Assembly: GCF_004664715.2 (NCBI RefSeq)
Contig: NC_051073.1
Location: forward strand, 63,044,379 to 63,108,378
Length of the DNA stretch: 64,000 nt
Source: Peromyscus leucopus
Taxonomy: Eukaryota > Chordata > Mammalia > Rodentia > Cricetidae
Direction of reading: 5' to 3'
The position numbers and the translations under genes are program-made. A model generated the notes under the pieces. It was not told where the DNA came from and searched no databases. It saw nothing but the letters and a program-made list of their open reading frames with translations. How positions within the stretch are numbered: position 1 is the first letter of the stretch; each line of letters opens with the position of its first letter. Below, piece after piece: positions 42,305 to 54,600 of this stretch.

Positions 42305-43378
42305 CAGATGAACAATTTAAAAAAAATAAAATAAAAGGATGTCTTAAATATTTCCTGGAACATCCTTATAACACAAAGTAAATTATGCTGGTGGCTGGTC
42401 AGAAACTTAATGTTAACTAGGCATCCTCTACTTCTGATTCGCTAAATCTGACAATTCCCCTTTCCTGATTCAAGAATAATATATATTTATAGAGTGCACA
42501 GTCTGAGCTGTGTAGGTGCCTTGCATACATTAGCAAACAGTCCTCCTTTGGGAGATAAGATCTTGGTATAAACTCTGCTGGTCCAGATCTTGCAATCTGG
42601 ATCCCCCTGCCTCTGTTTCCCAAATTCAATTATAGGCACGTGTGGCCGCACCTGGCCTGAACAGGCAGGGTACTTAATGATATAGTCCACAGTTTTAGGA
42701 GTTGGAAGTCCAAAGTTGAATGACCTCATCTGTTTGACCTCTAAATCAGGGGCCTTGGCTAGGCCAAATGGCAGAGAAAACAGAAGAGAGACCTGTCCAC
42801 TATATGCAAAAGAGGCCGAGAGCACAGGCTAGCCTCATGTAATAAAAACTCACTCCCAGGAGAACAGGGGTCCTTTGAGGAATACTCCAGTCTTCCCGAG
42901 GGTGATTCCCATGACCTAACTGACCGCCCTGTACTAGGCCTTGCCTCTTGAAGGCTTACCGCTTCAACATGGCTGCCCCAAGCACCCAGGCTCCAGCACA
43001 GACGTCTTTGGGGAACTACTGCCCCCAAAGCATTGGCTGAGGTGTAGGAAGGGGGGGACAGGAGGAAGCAAGGACCAAGCCAGTGTTGTGACCACGGATG
43101 CAGCCACCGCGGGGGCCACTGGGAGCTGTGACGGGCTGGGCCCCGCCACCTGACTCCTGGACCACCTAATGTGCAGCGGCCACATCTATGTTCGTGAGGA
43201 CTGGGAGAATGCACGGTGCCTAGCCAGCCCTTCAGCCCCCGAAGAAATGGATGGAATCCATGGTTTGGAGACACAAAAGGATAAGAGACTTAATTTAAAT
43301 ATATTTGAATGAGAAGTAAGCCACTTTTATACATAAAAACATTTTGGTTAATGTGGAGCCAGTCACCCATTAACTCTG

Positions 43379-43379
<1 letters not shown>

Positions 43380-43411
<32 letters not shown>
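43380..43411. repeat. (GT)n microsatellite
   Basis: Pure GT dinucleotides, about 260 bp downstream of the Muc4 stop. Confidence 0.95.
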
Positions 43412-43414
<3 letters not shown>

Positions 43415-43540
43415 ACTTCATACACGGCAGTGTCCTCCTTTCAGATGTGTCTGGGTGAGGACCCACCCATCTAAATATTTGGTCATCGTGGCCTTTTCCT
43501 GTACCCCCAGTCTACCGACAAGGTGTAGTCTGGCTACTCC

Positions 43541-43546
43541 TTTATT
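43541..43546 (-). terminator. candidate polyadenylation signal of Muc4
   Basis: TTTATT on the plus strand is AATAAA on the minus strand, 125 bp beyond the Muc4 stop. It is the first canonical signal in the 3' direction that I found. Use is inferred. Confidence 0.5.
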
Positions 43547-43670
43547 CATTCTTGAAGAATCGCAAATCCCCTTCGTTCAGCAGCCCCTTTCCAGTCTCCT
43601 TAGATCAGAGGCCGAGTGACGGGTGGGTCCTGAGGTATCCTAGGTGCGGCTGCCCATCTGGAGCAAGGCC

Positions 43671-43863
43671 TTACAATTCTGAGTCCAAAGGGTAGGAGAA
43701 CTTGTTCATGGAGCCACAGAAGCGGAAGATGACAAACGCCACGATCCCCAAGAGCAAGAGGGCGCCCAAGGCCCCAAAGAGGATCCCGAAGAATGCGCCA
43801 AGTTTCACACTTAGGTGCTCACAGCGCTCGCCCCAGGATGTGTAGATGGTGAAGGATTCGCAG
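43671..43863 (-). CDS. Muc4: Muc4 last exon (transmembrane and tail)
   Basis: The acceptor is CTCTCTGTCCCCAG|CT, phase 2. It finishes the last EGF module (CESFTIYTSWGERCEH), then has a transmembrane helix (GAFFGILFGALGALLLLGIV) and a tail ending NKFSYPLDSEL, stop TAA at 43671-43673. Confidence 0.96.
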
Positions 43864-45157
43864 CTGGGGACAGAGAGAAGAAGTGTGGTCAGTGAGGATG
43901 CAGGCCTGGCCTGCTCGGCCTTCCTCTCCTGGGGACCAGGGGTCATTATTCAGGAGAGGCAGGGTGGAGGAGCCATGGAGCCCAGAGGCCATTTTGAAGT
44001 GAGGTCATCAGCGAAAAGGAGGGAGGGGTGAATAGCACATTCTACTCCACGTGTATGGCCCAGAAGGGTGGGGGACAAAGGACCATGGGCTCGTACGGTC
44101 ACAAACCCGTCCTCTTATTCTCCCAAAGGATGGGCTCTACCCTCGACTCAGCTCGACCCCTTGGACCAGTCATGGACTAAGAGTGAGGCAGGAGTCAAGA
44201 GAGGACACTGGGCGACGGGCCCCTGTGTCCCCCGGACTTAGAGTCCGCTCCTCAGGGGAGACACTCTGTTAACATGGAGGAGACCTAAGGAACCAGACTC
44301 AGGGGCGACCGCAGACTGAATGCATCTACAGAGGGGCTGCACCAGGACCAGACCGAGACAGTGGGCTCCTTTCTGCGAGGGCTCTAGCAGCCTGCCACTT
44401 TACTTCCTGGGTGGCCCCTTGCCACTCTACAGTTATCTCCTCTCCAGGCTGGTCGGAGTACCCACTTGGGACTAGCATGGGTTTCAGAAGCAATGCCTGT
44501 CTTTTTCTCCATGCAGAGGAGTGGTACACACCCTCCTGTCACCCCCCCTTTCCACTGCTTCTTGTCCCCAGTCACTAGGAGTCATTCCAGTGTCACGTGT
44601 TGGGAGGGCCATGCCTTCCTGGGCCTATTGTGGTGTCCTGTCCAGCTTGCTTTCCCCAGCACTGTCCTCTCCAGCCCCAGGCCCCTACCCACCTGCATTG
44701 GGGCCCATCTGGTAGGTGCTGGCATTGGCCTCCATTGTGACAGTAGCCCTCACTACACGGGGACACGCAGGTGACACCGTCCTGGGGACTGTAGACCAGC
44801 TTGTAGCCCTCGTAGCCTTCACACAGGAAGTAGTCCTCCAGCATGCTCAGGTTCACTGTAGGCAGGGACAAAGATGCAAACAACTGAGGTAAGCCAAACG
44901 TCAGGTGATTGTCCTGAGGAACAACTGTATCTGTGGGTACTCAGTTCTACGTGGGTGAGCCTGTCAACGGTGTATAACGGGGGGGGGGGGGGCAGGACAC
45001 TTAGCAGATAAGTTACTGTGGGGCCTTACCAAGGGGAGGATCGTTTTCAAGGTCTGAAAAGACCAGTAGTGATGAGAGGAAGTTAGTCAGATCTGAGCTG
45101 AAATTCAGACTCTCTGACTGTGTGGAAGGGACTTTTTCCTAAGTCAGCCTCAGTTTC

Positions 45158-45223
<66 letters not shown>

Positions 45224-45691
45224 CCCCCCCCCGTGTGTGTGTGTTTCTGAGACAGGGTTTCTCTGTGTAGTCCTGGCTATCCTAGAACTCACTCTGTAGA
45301 CCAGGCTGGCCTTGAACTCACAGAGATCGCTTGCCTCTGACTCCCCTGGTGCTGGGATTAAAGGCATGTGCGCCACCACGCCTGGTCAGTTTCCTTATCC
45401 TTAAAAACAAAGCATAAAAGCAGCACTTGCCCAGCAGTGATGTTCAGTGAGTCACTGCATGTGGAGTATGTGAGATAGGGTGGCTGGATACACAATAAAC
45501 ACTCGATTAAAAAGTAGCTATTCCCACAACATTTAAAATTTGTTGCAAATGCCAGTTTCAAAAAGATCACTGTAAAAATAATATGTCGAATGGGAATAGG
45601 TACATAACAATTGAGCTAATGAAGTCATTATTATTATGTGGAGGATACTTAGGTATGATTTGATCCCTTAGTAAAAAATATATATGTATTT

Positions 45692-45723
<32 letters not shown>

Positions 45724-48700
45724 CATATATATGTGTGTGTGTGAAATTCTCTAAAGCACAACAGAAGAAAATGAGAATGCAAAGTAGCATTGTCTTTTCT
45801 TTCTCACGTTTGTAACCCGTGTTCCCTAAACTTTCAATAATAAACATATTGTGTTTGCACAATAAAATTGTTTTTTTCCTTTCCTCCTTTCTCCTTCCTT
45901 CCTTTCTCTCGCTCTTTAAGACAGGAGCTCTTGTAGCCCAGGTTGGCCTCCAACTTGCTACACAGCCAAAGCTCTCACTGCCCTCTTGATCCCCTTGCCT
46001 TCCAAGTGCTGAGAGGCACTTGGCACACACTGGGCACTCGGGGCCGAGGGGGCCACAGCTCCCTCACTGTCGCCTGTCTCCCACCACTTCCCAGTGTGCG
46101 GCAGTCTGGAGGAATTGCACTTAGTTGCCCCAAGAAGCAGGAATCCTAAACCGGATTCTAGAAGCATCTCTCATCAGGTGCCGGGCCCAAGTAGAATGGC
46201 AGTGCTCCCTATCCCGGCCTCTGCTCCATTCCCGAAGCTCAGTAGGGCTGTCCCTGGTCTCCCATGCTCCCGCCCAGGAGAACCAGAGGTGGTCAGAAAG
46301 CCCATCTCATTTCCCGATGGGACCGTGGGGTTCTGGCTTGAGTGGAGCCACACCCTTTCAGAAGGGGTCCTCTACTCCCTGTCAGTCTCCTGCCTCAGCA
46401 GGAGGGCAAGGTGACAGGCAGGTGTTCAGTGTGTGTTTGGCACAATGACAGTTTCAGAAGTGAGTGACTTTACTAAAGGAAGGGGGAGGCTGCTGGGTGC
46501 AGTGGCATTCATCAGTGGTGGCGTTAGCCTGGAAATCCCAGCACTTGTGAGGCTAGGGCAAGAGGATCGTGAGTTTGAGGCCAGCCTGAGCTACGGAGTT
46601 AGATCTTGTCCCCAAACCAAACAGACAGATACGTGGAACCCATCAGGCAGCCTGGGGTCGGAATAATTGCCGTGTCCCACAAGGGTCTACCGGCAACGTC
46701 TTGTGTCCCTGCTCTGCATCGAAAAAGGCTGTTGGGGGAAACGTTTTAAGTTTCACTCCAAGATGCACAAACCACAGAGCTGACTTAAGCTGCCGCCTCT
46801 TCAACTGCGGACCTGCAAACAGGTCCACATGCTTCCTATGGGGGGTTGATGTGGCCTGCGGGTCTGCATGGCCCCTCCATTTACTTCTCTTCTCGTCCCC
46901 GACTGTCTCTGTATTGTCCCCAAGACAGAGTGACTCACAAGCATTCACGTGGTGGACATCTGCCCTGGAGATGGGGAAGAAGTTGACGTCCTTCCTGGCT
47001 TCTCCACTGCTCCTCTTCTGCCTCCCCGTCGGAGCCTGGAGGAGGAAGGCCTCCACCACAGCGTCTATCAGCTGGTCATTCAGAAAATGGATGACCGGGC
47101 CCCTGGGGCGGTACTGGAAGTGGGACGTGACCCTCCAGTGCTGAATTGACTTGTCCGAGGGCCGTGCTGGGGGAGAGCTGCGTGGGAGGGGAACAGTGAG
47201 GGTCTGGGGAGCAGGGGAGAGGGAGAGGGGAGTCACGGAGGGACAGCCTGACTTACATCCATGTCAGCTCCACTGGGTCGTTCCAGAGAAAAGCCCGCAT
47301 GTCCAGAGCCTCTAGTCTGTAGGCCACCTACAATGGGGGCAAATGAGAGGGAGGATGGGAGGGCGGGCTGAATGAGGATCAGATTGGCCCCGCCCACCTT
47401 CGAATGCAGGGCCCAGGACCCCTAGAGCGTCTGCAGCCCATCTCCTCATGCCCACACTCATGCCTAAGTCAGAGGCTGGCCTGGGTGCTGGCTTAATAAA
47501 CACTCGGAGGGTGAGGGGTGAGGCGCGTTCCCCCTCCTCTGCCTCAGCATTGCCGGGGGACATCTGAAACATACACCTCTGCTTGGTCTCTGATCCCAGG
47601 CCATCCTCTCCCCTCATAGGTACCAAACACAAATTGCTTAGCTAAGACCTAGGCACGCCCAGGCACCAGGGATGCCAAGGTGACTCGGGAACCGTTTATT
47701 TCAAAGAGCCTGCAGTTAAGGGCAGCAGGCAGATGCCAAGTGATCTGACCGGTTGAAGTGGAGCATCTCCAGCAGTCAGGGTACCAACAGTAATAATCCC
47801 GTTGCATACCTGCTGTGTTTTGGTTACTAAATGTTTTACATGCTTTGTCATTTAAATCTCGGCACGGCCTAATGTCAGGTACTACTTACTATTATCCGCA
47901 AAGCTGCTATAAAGAGCTTGTCTAGTTATTACACCTGCTCTAGAAAGAGGCTGGGCAGAGATCTGAGCCCCTGTGTACAGGAAGGAGTCTAGAGTTTCCA
48001 CCATTCACCAATCCGCTACTTTGCTTAATGGAGGTATCGACAAGGACATGCTATCAGGGGAGTCCCAGTTCCCTTTGGGAGGCCAGAGTGGAGGTGACTT
48101 CTTCCACATAGCAGCCAGAAAGCGTGACTCACGAGGGGTACCCAGAGGGACAAGCTGGGGTGACATGTCACCTGGAGTCTTCTCATGGCAAGCTGGTAAT
48201 TTTAACCCATTCTAGGGTCTCTAATCCTGAGGCTTCCGGATGTCCTAGGCCCTTGAACCACCCCTGGGCAAGAGGCTCCCCTCTTTTGGGAAATTAAGGT
48301 AGTTGAAGGATGTGCAGGTTATAGCATAGCCCCTGTGGGAACCTTTCAAGATCTGATTCCCACTGGGGAGTCCAGCAAGCAGCACTGACCGAGGCGTTGA
48401 CATCAGCGAGGGAGGCGTTTTCATCTTCCCTGAGTGAGAGCATGATGGTCCTCAAGGGAAGCTCTGGGGACGAAGAAACAGGACCCATCGTCACCCCCAC
48501 GGGGTTTTCAGACTTATCCAACATTTCCCCTGTGCCCGCTCAGAGACGGCTCCATGCACCACGGCAAGGTCCCTGAAGGGGCTGCACTCCATTGCCCCTG
48601 TGTTGGCCATGCCTTCTGTGGCGCTCATCTAATGGAGCGAGGAGGGTTCTGCTTCATTCCGTCCTCGACACTGGGACAGCTGCTCTCGTTAGCATTCCCT

Positions 48701-51633
48701 GCCCCAAACTCACCCCACAGGAGAAAAACTCAGTTCTGGTATGGGCGTTTGGAGACCTTGGGCCTCAGACACTGGTTTTCCCGTCATTCCCAGCCAGACA
48801 GGAGAGACGCGTGGGGCTGGTACGGCAGGAGGATGTAGTCATACCTTCAGCGATGGTGGGAGTGAAACTGTTCCCAGCCAGGAGGCAGCGGGCATCCGTG
48901 AAGGCTGGGGGGGCAGGTGCAAGCGGGCTGGCAGTCTGGAGCCCCAGAGATGTAGCAGTGGCCTTGGTTATAGCAGTGATTCGCGGGACAGGGACGGTTC
49001 TGGCAAGCTAAAGAGTCCACGAGAGCTGTAAAGGGAGCAGGGAAGTCAGTCAGCCGTACCAGACCCGACAGCTGATGGAAGGATGAGCCGTCTAGTGGAG
49101 TCTACTCCCAGGATAGCTTGGTTTTCGTTTTTGTTTTTTTTTTTGTTTGTTTGTTTTTCAACCATGCCCAATCTGCACTGTGCTTGTGGGACACTCTGAA
49201 CCCCAAACCATCTTCTCCTCATCCTTCTCCATATTACAACCTTTCCCCCTCTGCCAGGTAAGCCTTCCTTCACCTCTGCAGAGGGCGCGGCATGCCGATC
49301 AGAGCGCCCTTGTCAGAGAGGGACCCAGAGAGCTGGTGAGAGAAAGATCGGTCTCCTTTCCGCTTCTCCCCAGCACGGCCCTCTCCTGGCCCCGCCCACT
49401 CCTGGCCCCGCCCACTCTGGCCTCCGCCCTGAAGACCATGGTCTCCGGATTGTGTTTGGCTGGAGAAGGCGGCACTGTCGTCTCTGGCACGGTGACTGCT
49501 GCAGCTCCGAGGAAGAGGAGCAGATGGGGAGGAAGAACTCAAAGGAAAACGCGAGTCCCTCTGGGTTCCCGTGGCAACACTTCCAGTGTCCTGACTTGGG
49601 GAAAGTGGAGCCCCTGAGCCTTGTGTCTCTGAAGATGCCCAGGTGCCTGAGAGCCCAGCTTACCTCTGCTTCCCTAGCCTTCTCCATCAGTCTTTCCCCG
49701 TGTTTCCTCCAGCAGGGTCTCAGGGCTGCTCTGTTCCAGCCCCACCCTCAGCGTTTTCAGCCCCATACCATCTACCATGCCGATTTCTAAGCCCTCCCCT
49801 CCCCGTCACAGCTTCTTATCGTGGGGGATTTGAAGACGTGTTGCTAAAGACAGACACACCAGTTTGTCTTTGTCTATCACAGACCCTGGACATGTCACCT
49901 GGACCCAGAACCGGGCACCCTCCTCTTGCTAGGGCCCTGTTCCCAGCTCACCTGCACAATGCCGCCCATCTCCAGTCATGTTTGGAGGGCAGGCCTCACA
50001 GCCCTTGCCCGGGGTGCAGGGCACATTTGGGAAACACGGCTCTTCACAGAGGTCCTTAGAGCGCTCACAGAAGCGGCCAAAGGTGTCTCCATCACACTTG
50101 CAGCTGGCCACCTGAATAAGAGCAGAGTGGCGGGTGACCACAAGCTGAAGAACTTTTAGTGTCTCCACCCTGACACATCTGCCGTGATGTGGAAGTCCTG
50201 CTTGTCTCGGTCCCTCCGGCAGGCACCTTCTTGAACAGGCCAGGGCTGTGAGTCCCTGCCCAAAGCCACACCATCCCCTGCCAGGCCCTGCAGCAGGCTC
50301 TCAGCTCTCAGTCTCTCTCTCCTCTCTCACGCTGTCCCTGCTTTCCTGGAATCTTTGATAGAGTTAAGCCAGGGGAAGAAACAGAGAGGAAAGAAAATCA
50401 AACAAAAAGACAAGAGAGAAATGGGGCAGGATCTGTGGGTCACGAAGCTCGACCACAAATGTGGATGGAGAGAGTTTTCTCCAAACCGAAAAAGAGGCGC
50501 TTCCTCTAGCTCTAGAGGGAAGAGCAGACAGAGAAGCTGGGAGTCGCAAGGTAGCATCCGGCCCCTCACTTCCCAAGCCCAAAGAGATGTCTCATGGTGA
50601 GCTACTCTCCATAACATCCGATGAGGGCTTCCTGTGTCTGAACACAGCGGACTCTGGTCCTCCCTAGTCTGGAGGAAGGCGGGGCAGCATGCTGGAGGCT
50701 ATAGACCTCTATCCAGAACACACACAGGGAAGCCTTCCCATCCTACACCTCAGTGCCGTGGTGGGGAACTATGAGAAAGTGAGGTGCGCATTTCTAAGCC
50801 TGACCGAATGGGAGGTGGGACACAAAAACTTTTTTTGCTCTAAGCAGTGATCAAAGTTCCACTTCACACAAGATGGCCCCTGAGCTACTCACCTACCGCA
50901 GCTCTGCCCTCCTCCCGACACGCACCTTGCCCAGGCAAGAGCACACTCACAGCATCCCTCCATTGGCTCCCCCCCCCCCGCAACAGAGGGGCCCTCCCCA
51001 GCTCCCACTACTCACCTCAAGGGAAGAGTTGCCTTCCCTGCTGGTCTCATTGTACAAACACTGGCTCTCCGTATCGCAGAAGCATATTGTAGTCTGGGGC
51101 TGGAGTACGGATGACAGGTTAGTCCTGGCATCTCTGGCTAGAATCTCCAGGGTACATGCTTCTGGAGATGCTGGTGGCGTCCACTGCAAACTCCCGTTTT
51201 CTGCCCAGAGAAAAAGAGACCTGAATGGCTGGGAGTCTACTCTGTGGTCAATGCATGCCGGTACCTAACACCCTGCTTCTCACACACCCTCGGGCCTTTC
51301 CCCGAATCCAGAATGCCATCAGGCATCCTTTTGAACAAATTCCCACAGAGCTGGAATTCCTCCGGTGATGGCAGCCACGCTCCAAGCTGGAGGGAGGCAG
51401 TGCCTGCTGAAGGTGCTGGGTGCTGGGTGTAGTTAGAAATCCACAGAGGAGAAGGCTACTCCCCTCCCAGCCCCATGAAGAGGCCTCTAAACGCATCTCT
51501 GCCTGAGCCTGCATCAGAATGTGTCACATTGGAGACCAAGCATAAGTGTCAGGGTCCCAGGGATGGAAATTAAGTTGTCAAGTTTGGTGGCAAGTGTGTT
51601 TACCTGCTGAGTCTCCTCACCAGCTCTGTAAAC

Positions 51634-51673
<40 letters not shown>

Positions 51674-54600
51674 TATTGTGTAGCCCTGGCTGTCCTGAAA
51701 CTCACTCTGTAAACCAGGCTGCCTCAAACTTGGAGATCCGCCTGCCAATTTTGGGATTGAAGGTATGCACCACCACTGCCTGGCTAAATTAATATTTTAA
51801 TGGTCATACTTAATTATTCTAATGAATTGGCAAATGCTCCATGATGGTTAAAAGTGATGCATATAGCTGGACATGGTGGTTCATGCCTTTAATCCCAAGG
51901 GGCAGAGGCAGGCAGATCTCTGTAAGTTCAAGGCTAACCTATTCTACACAGTGTGTTCCAGGATGATAGTAAAAGCCTGTCTCAAAAAAAAAAAAAAAAA
52001 AGCAAGCATATTATTAGATAGAGGTAACATTACATTTGCATTACCTGTGTGTGCCCAGAGTCAGTCTACCTATTTAGTTATATCTATCAAAACCCCTTAC
52101 TGCTACTCACTTGGGAAGGGGTCACTGATTTGAACTATAGGCTTTTTTTTTTTTTTTTAATCTTGAGACCGGGTACCACTCTGTATCCCAGACTGGTCTG
52201 GATCTCATGGTAATCCTCCTTCTTCAACTTACAAGCCATTAGAATTACAGGCTTGAGCTGCTATGGCCAGCTATAAGTAACAATCTTAAGAAACGCTGTT
52301 TCTCAGGGCCTGGAGGGATGGCTCTGTGGTTAAGAGGACCAGGGTTCGATTCCTAGCCTCCACTTCAGGTGGCTCACACTGCCTGGAGCCTATAACTCCA
52401 GCTCCAGAAGGATCCAACACCTCTGGCAGGTCCCAGAACCTGAACTCATATGCACACACCCTACGCACACAGGAACATAATTAAAATTAATAAAAACAAT
52501 TTTTAAAAAGAAATGCTGTTTCTCAAGCCGGATGTGGTGATATTTCCTTGTTCTAGTTTCGTTTCTGATGCCGCCCTAAAACACCCTGAACTGTGTTTAG
52601 CTTACAATTCCAGATTAAAGTCCATCACAGAGGGAAGCCAGCTAACAGTGGATTCCAGTCAAGAGCAGGGAAAAATGAATACGCCCATGCTGCCTGCTGC
52701 TTGCTTGGCGGCTTCTGCTCAGCTAGTTTTCTTCATTCTTACACAGTTCAAGGCTCAGCTCATGAAATCATGCCTCCCATATTCGGGGTGGGTTGTCTCA
52801 CCATAATTGACGATCAAGACAGCGTCGTCCCCCCCCCCAAATAAAACATGCCCGCAGGCCAGCCTGATCTAGATAATTCCTCCATTGAGACTCCCATCCA
52901 GGTTATGGCAAAGTGACATTGAAAACCAGCCATCACACTGTGCAGAGGCTGAGGCAGAAGATCCAGGAGTTTGTTTGTTGGCTGGGTTACATAGACGTTT
53001 CAGGCCAGCTTGGGCTATTATGGTAAGACCTGGTCTCAGAAGGAGGGGGGATGCCGGTGGGAAAGGGAGAGAAACAAGATGAGGAGAGGAAAGAAGGAAA
53101 AATGTTTGTCGGTCCTGGGTATCCAAACGGAAAAAAAAATGTCAGGGTGCAGAATGAAGAAATGCAAGAAAACCCAAGCTGACTCGGGCCTCTCCTGCCC
53201 CAGCGCACGCTGCTGCCCACCAAAGATTCTTACCTAAGAGTTTAAAGCCAGGGCACTGGCTGGTGAGGGTGAATGTGACGTCCTTAGAGTCACTGGTGAT
53301 GTCAACGGTCTCTGTCCGCCCCTTGTAGGCTCGAATGTCTCCGCTGCAGTTGATAGAGGGCGGATACTGATCTGAAACAGAGACGCATGGCAGGGACCAG
53401 CTATGCATGGGGACGCTCTCCAGCCTCCCCTTTCTGCCCTCTCTCCCCAGGACTCTGCCTACGAGCCCTTCCCAAGCCTGGGGTCCACCTCTGGGAGCAG
53501 GACTCAGTCTCCCTCCTGCTCTGGAAACTGCCCAGCATGCTGGACGTGCACTGCCCACACTGTCTAACCTTTAGACTCCCTCTTCCAATCTCCTCCTCAA
53601 ACCAGATCATTTCTCCCCTGAACAGAATGCCACGCTGGGCCTTGAGAACAGACAGCCAATTTTACCCATGAGGATGATCTGTAGACAGACACTCCATTTT
53701 TCAAACTCTCTCAATGCTCCGTTTCTTTTCTTTTCTTTCCTTTGTTTGTTTGTTTGTTTTTCGAGACAGGGTTTCTCTGTGCAGTTTTGGTGCCTGTCCT
53801 GGACCTCGCTCTGTAGACCAGGCTGGCCTCTAACTCCCAGAGATCCACCTGCCTCTGCCTCCCGAGTGCTGGAATTGAAGGCGTGTGCCACCACCGCCCG
53901 GCTAATGCTCTGTTTCTTGGAAGCCTATTATTTCTATTCCATCGCTTACTAATTCATTCTGTTAATAGATTTATCAAGTACATGACATACGTATAACACA
54001 AATCTCTATAGCAATGAACAAGTGATGAAAAAGAGGCTTAAGGGAATTATAAATTACAAGACACACTTAGTAGTTATAAATACTAAAGAAAAAAATCAGG
54101 AAAAGGAGTGTGAATAAACATGAAATATGAGATGAGGCGGTCCAGAGGGCCTTGCTAAGCAGGCAGTGTCCGAAGAATGAGAGAGAACATGCCCATGTCT
54201 GTCTGTGGAGAGAGCCTTGCAAGCAAGAGAAGGAGGTCTGTGAGACGTTACCAGTGAGCCCAAAGAAGCCAGTGGGGTGGAGGGAGGGCAGGAAAGGGGT
54301 TCTGGGTGGTGGAGGGCACAGGCTGCATTGGGCAGTGAAGGGAAGGGCCTGAGTGAGCCAGGAGCTGTCGGAGGGTTTTGATCCATCCAAGGAATAAAAA
54401 TGTGGAGCTTGAAGGAGTGTCATGAAATGGGGTCCTCGCCTGCCCCCTGTCTCTGGAAAGGCCTCTCTGAGTCTCCTCCTGTCACTTACTGAGGGTGCCG
54501 TTCACATTCTGGAATGTTTCCAAGATCGAGTTGGTGTTTTGTCCGATGTCTGCGTTTCCTGTGGCCAGAGCATCAAACTCGCATTGTGTGTCTCCCCTGC

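Noticed and set aside
46939..47166. Muc4 exon starting at the inner AG (47167-47168)
   Set aside because: It puts the conserved HFQYRPRGPV segment out of frame with the preceding exon. The AG 11 bases upstream restores phase.
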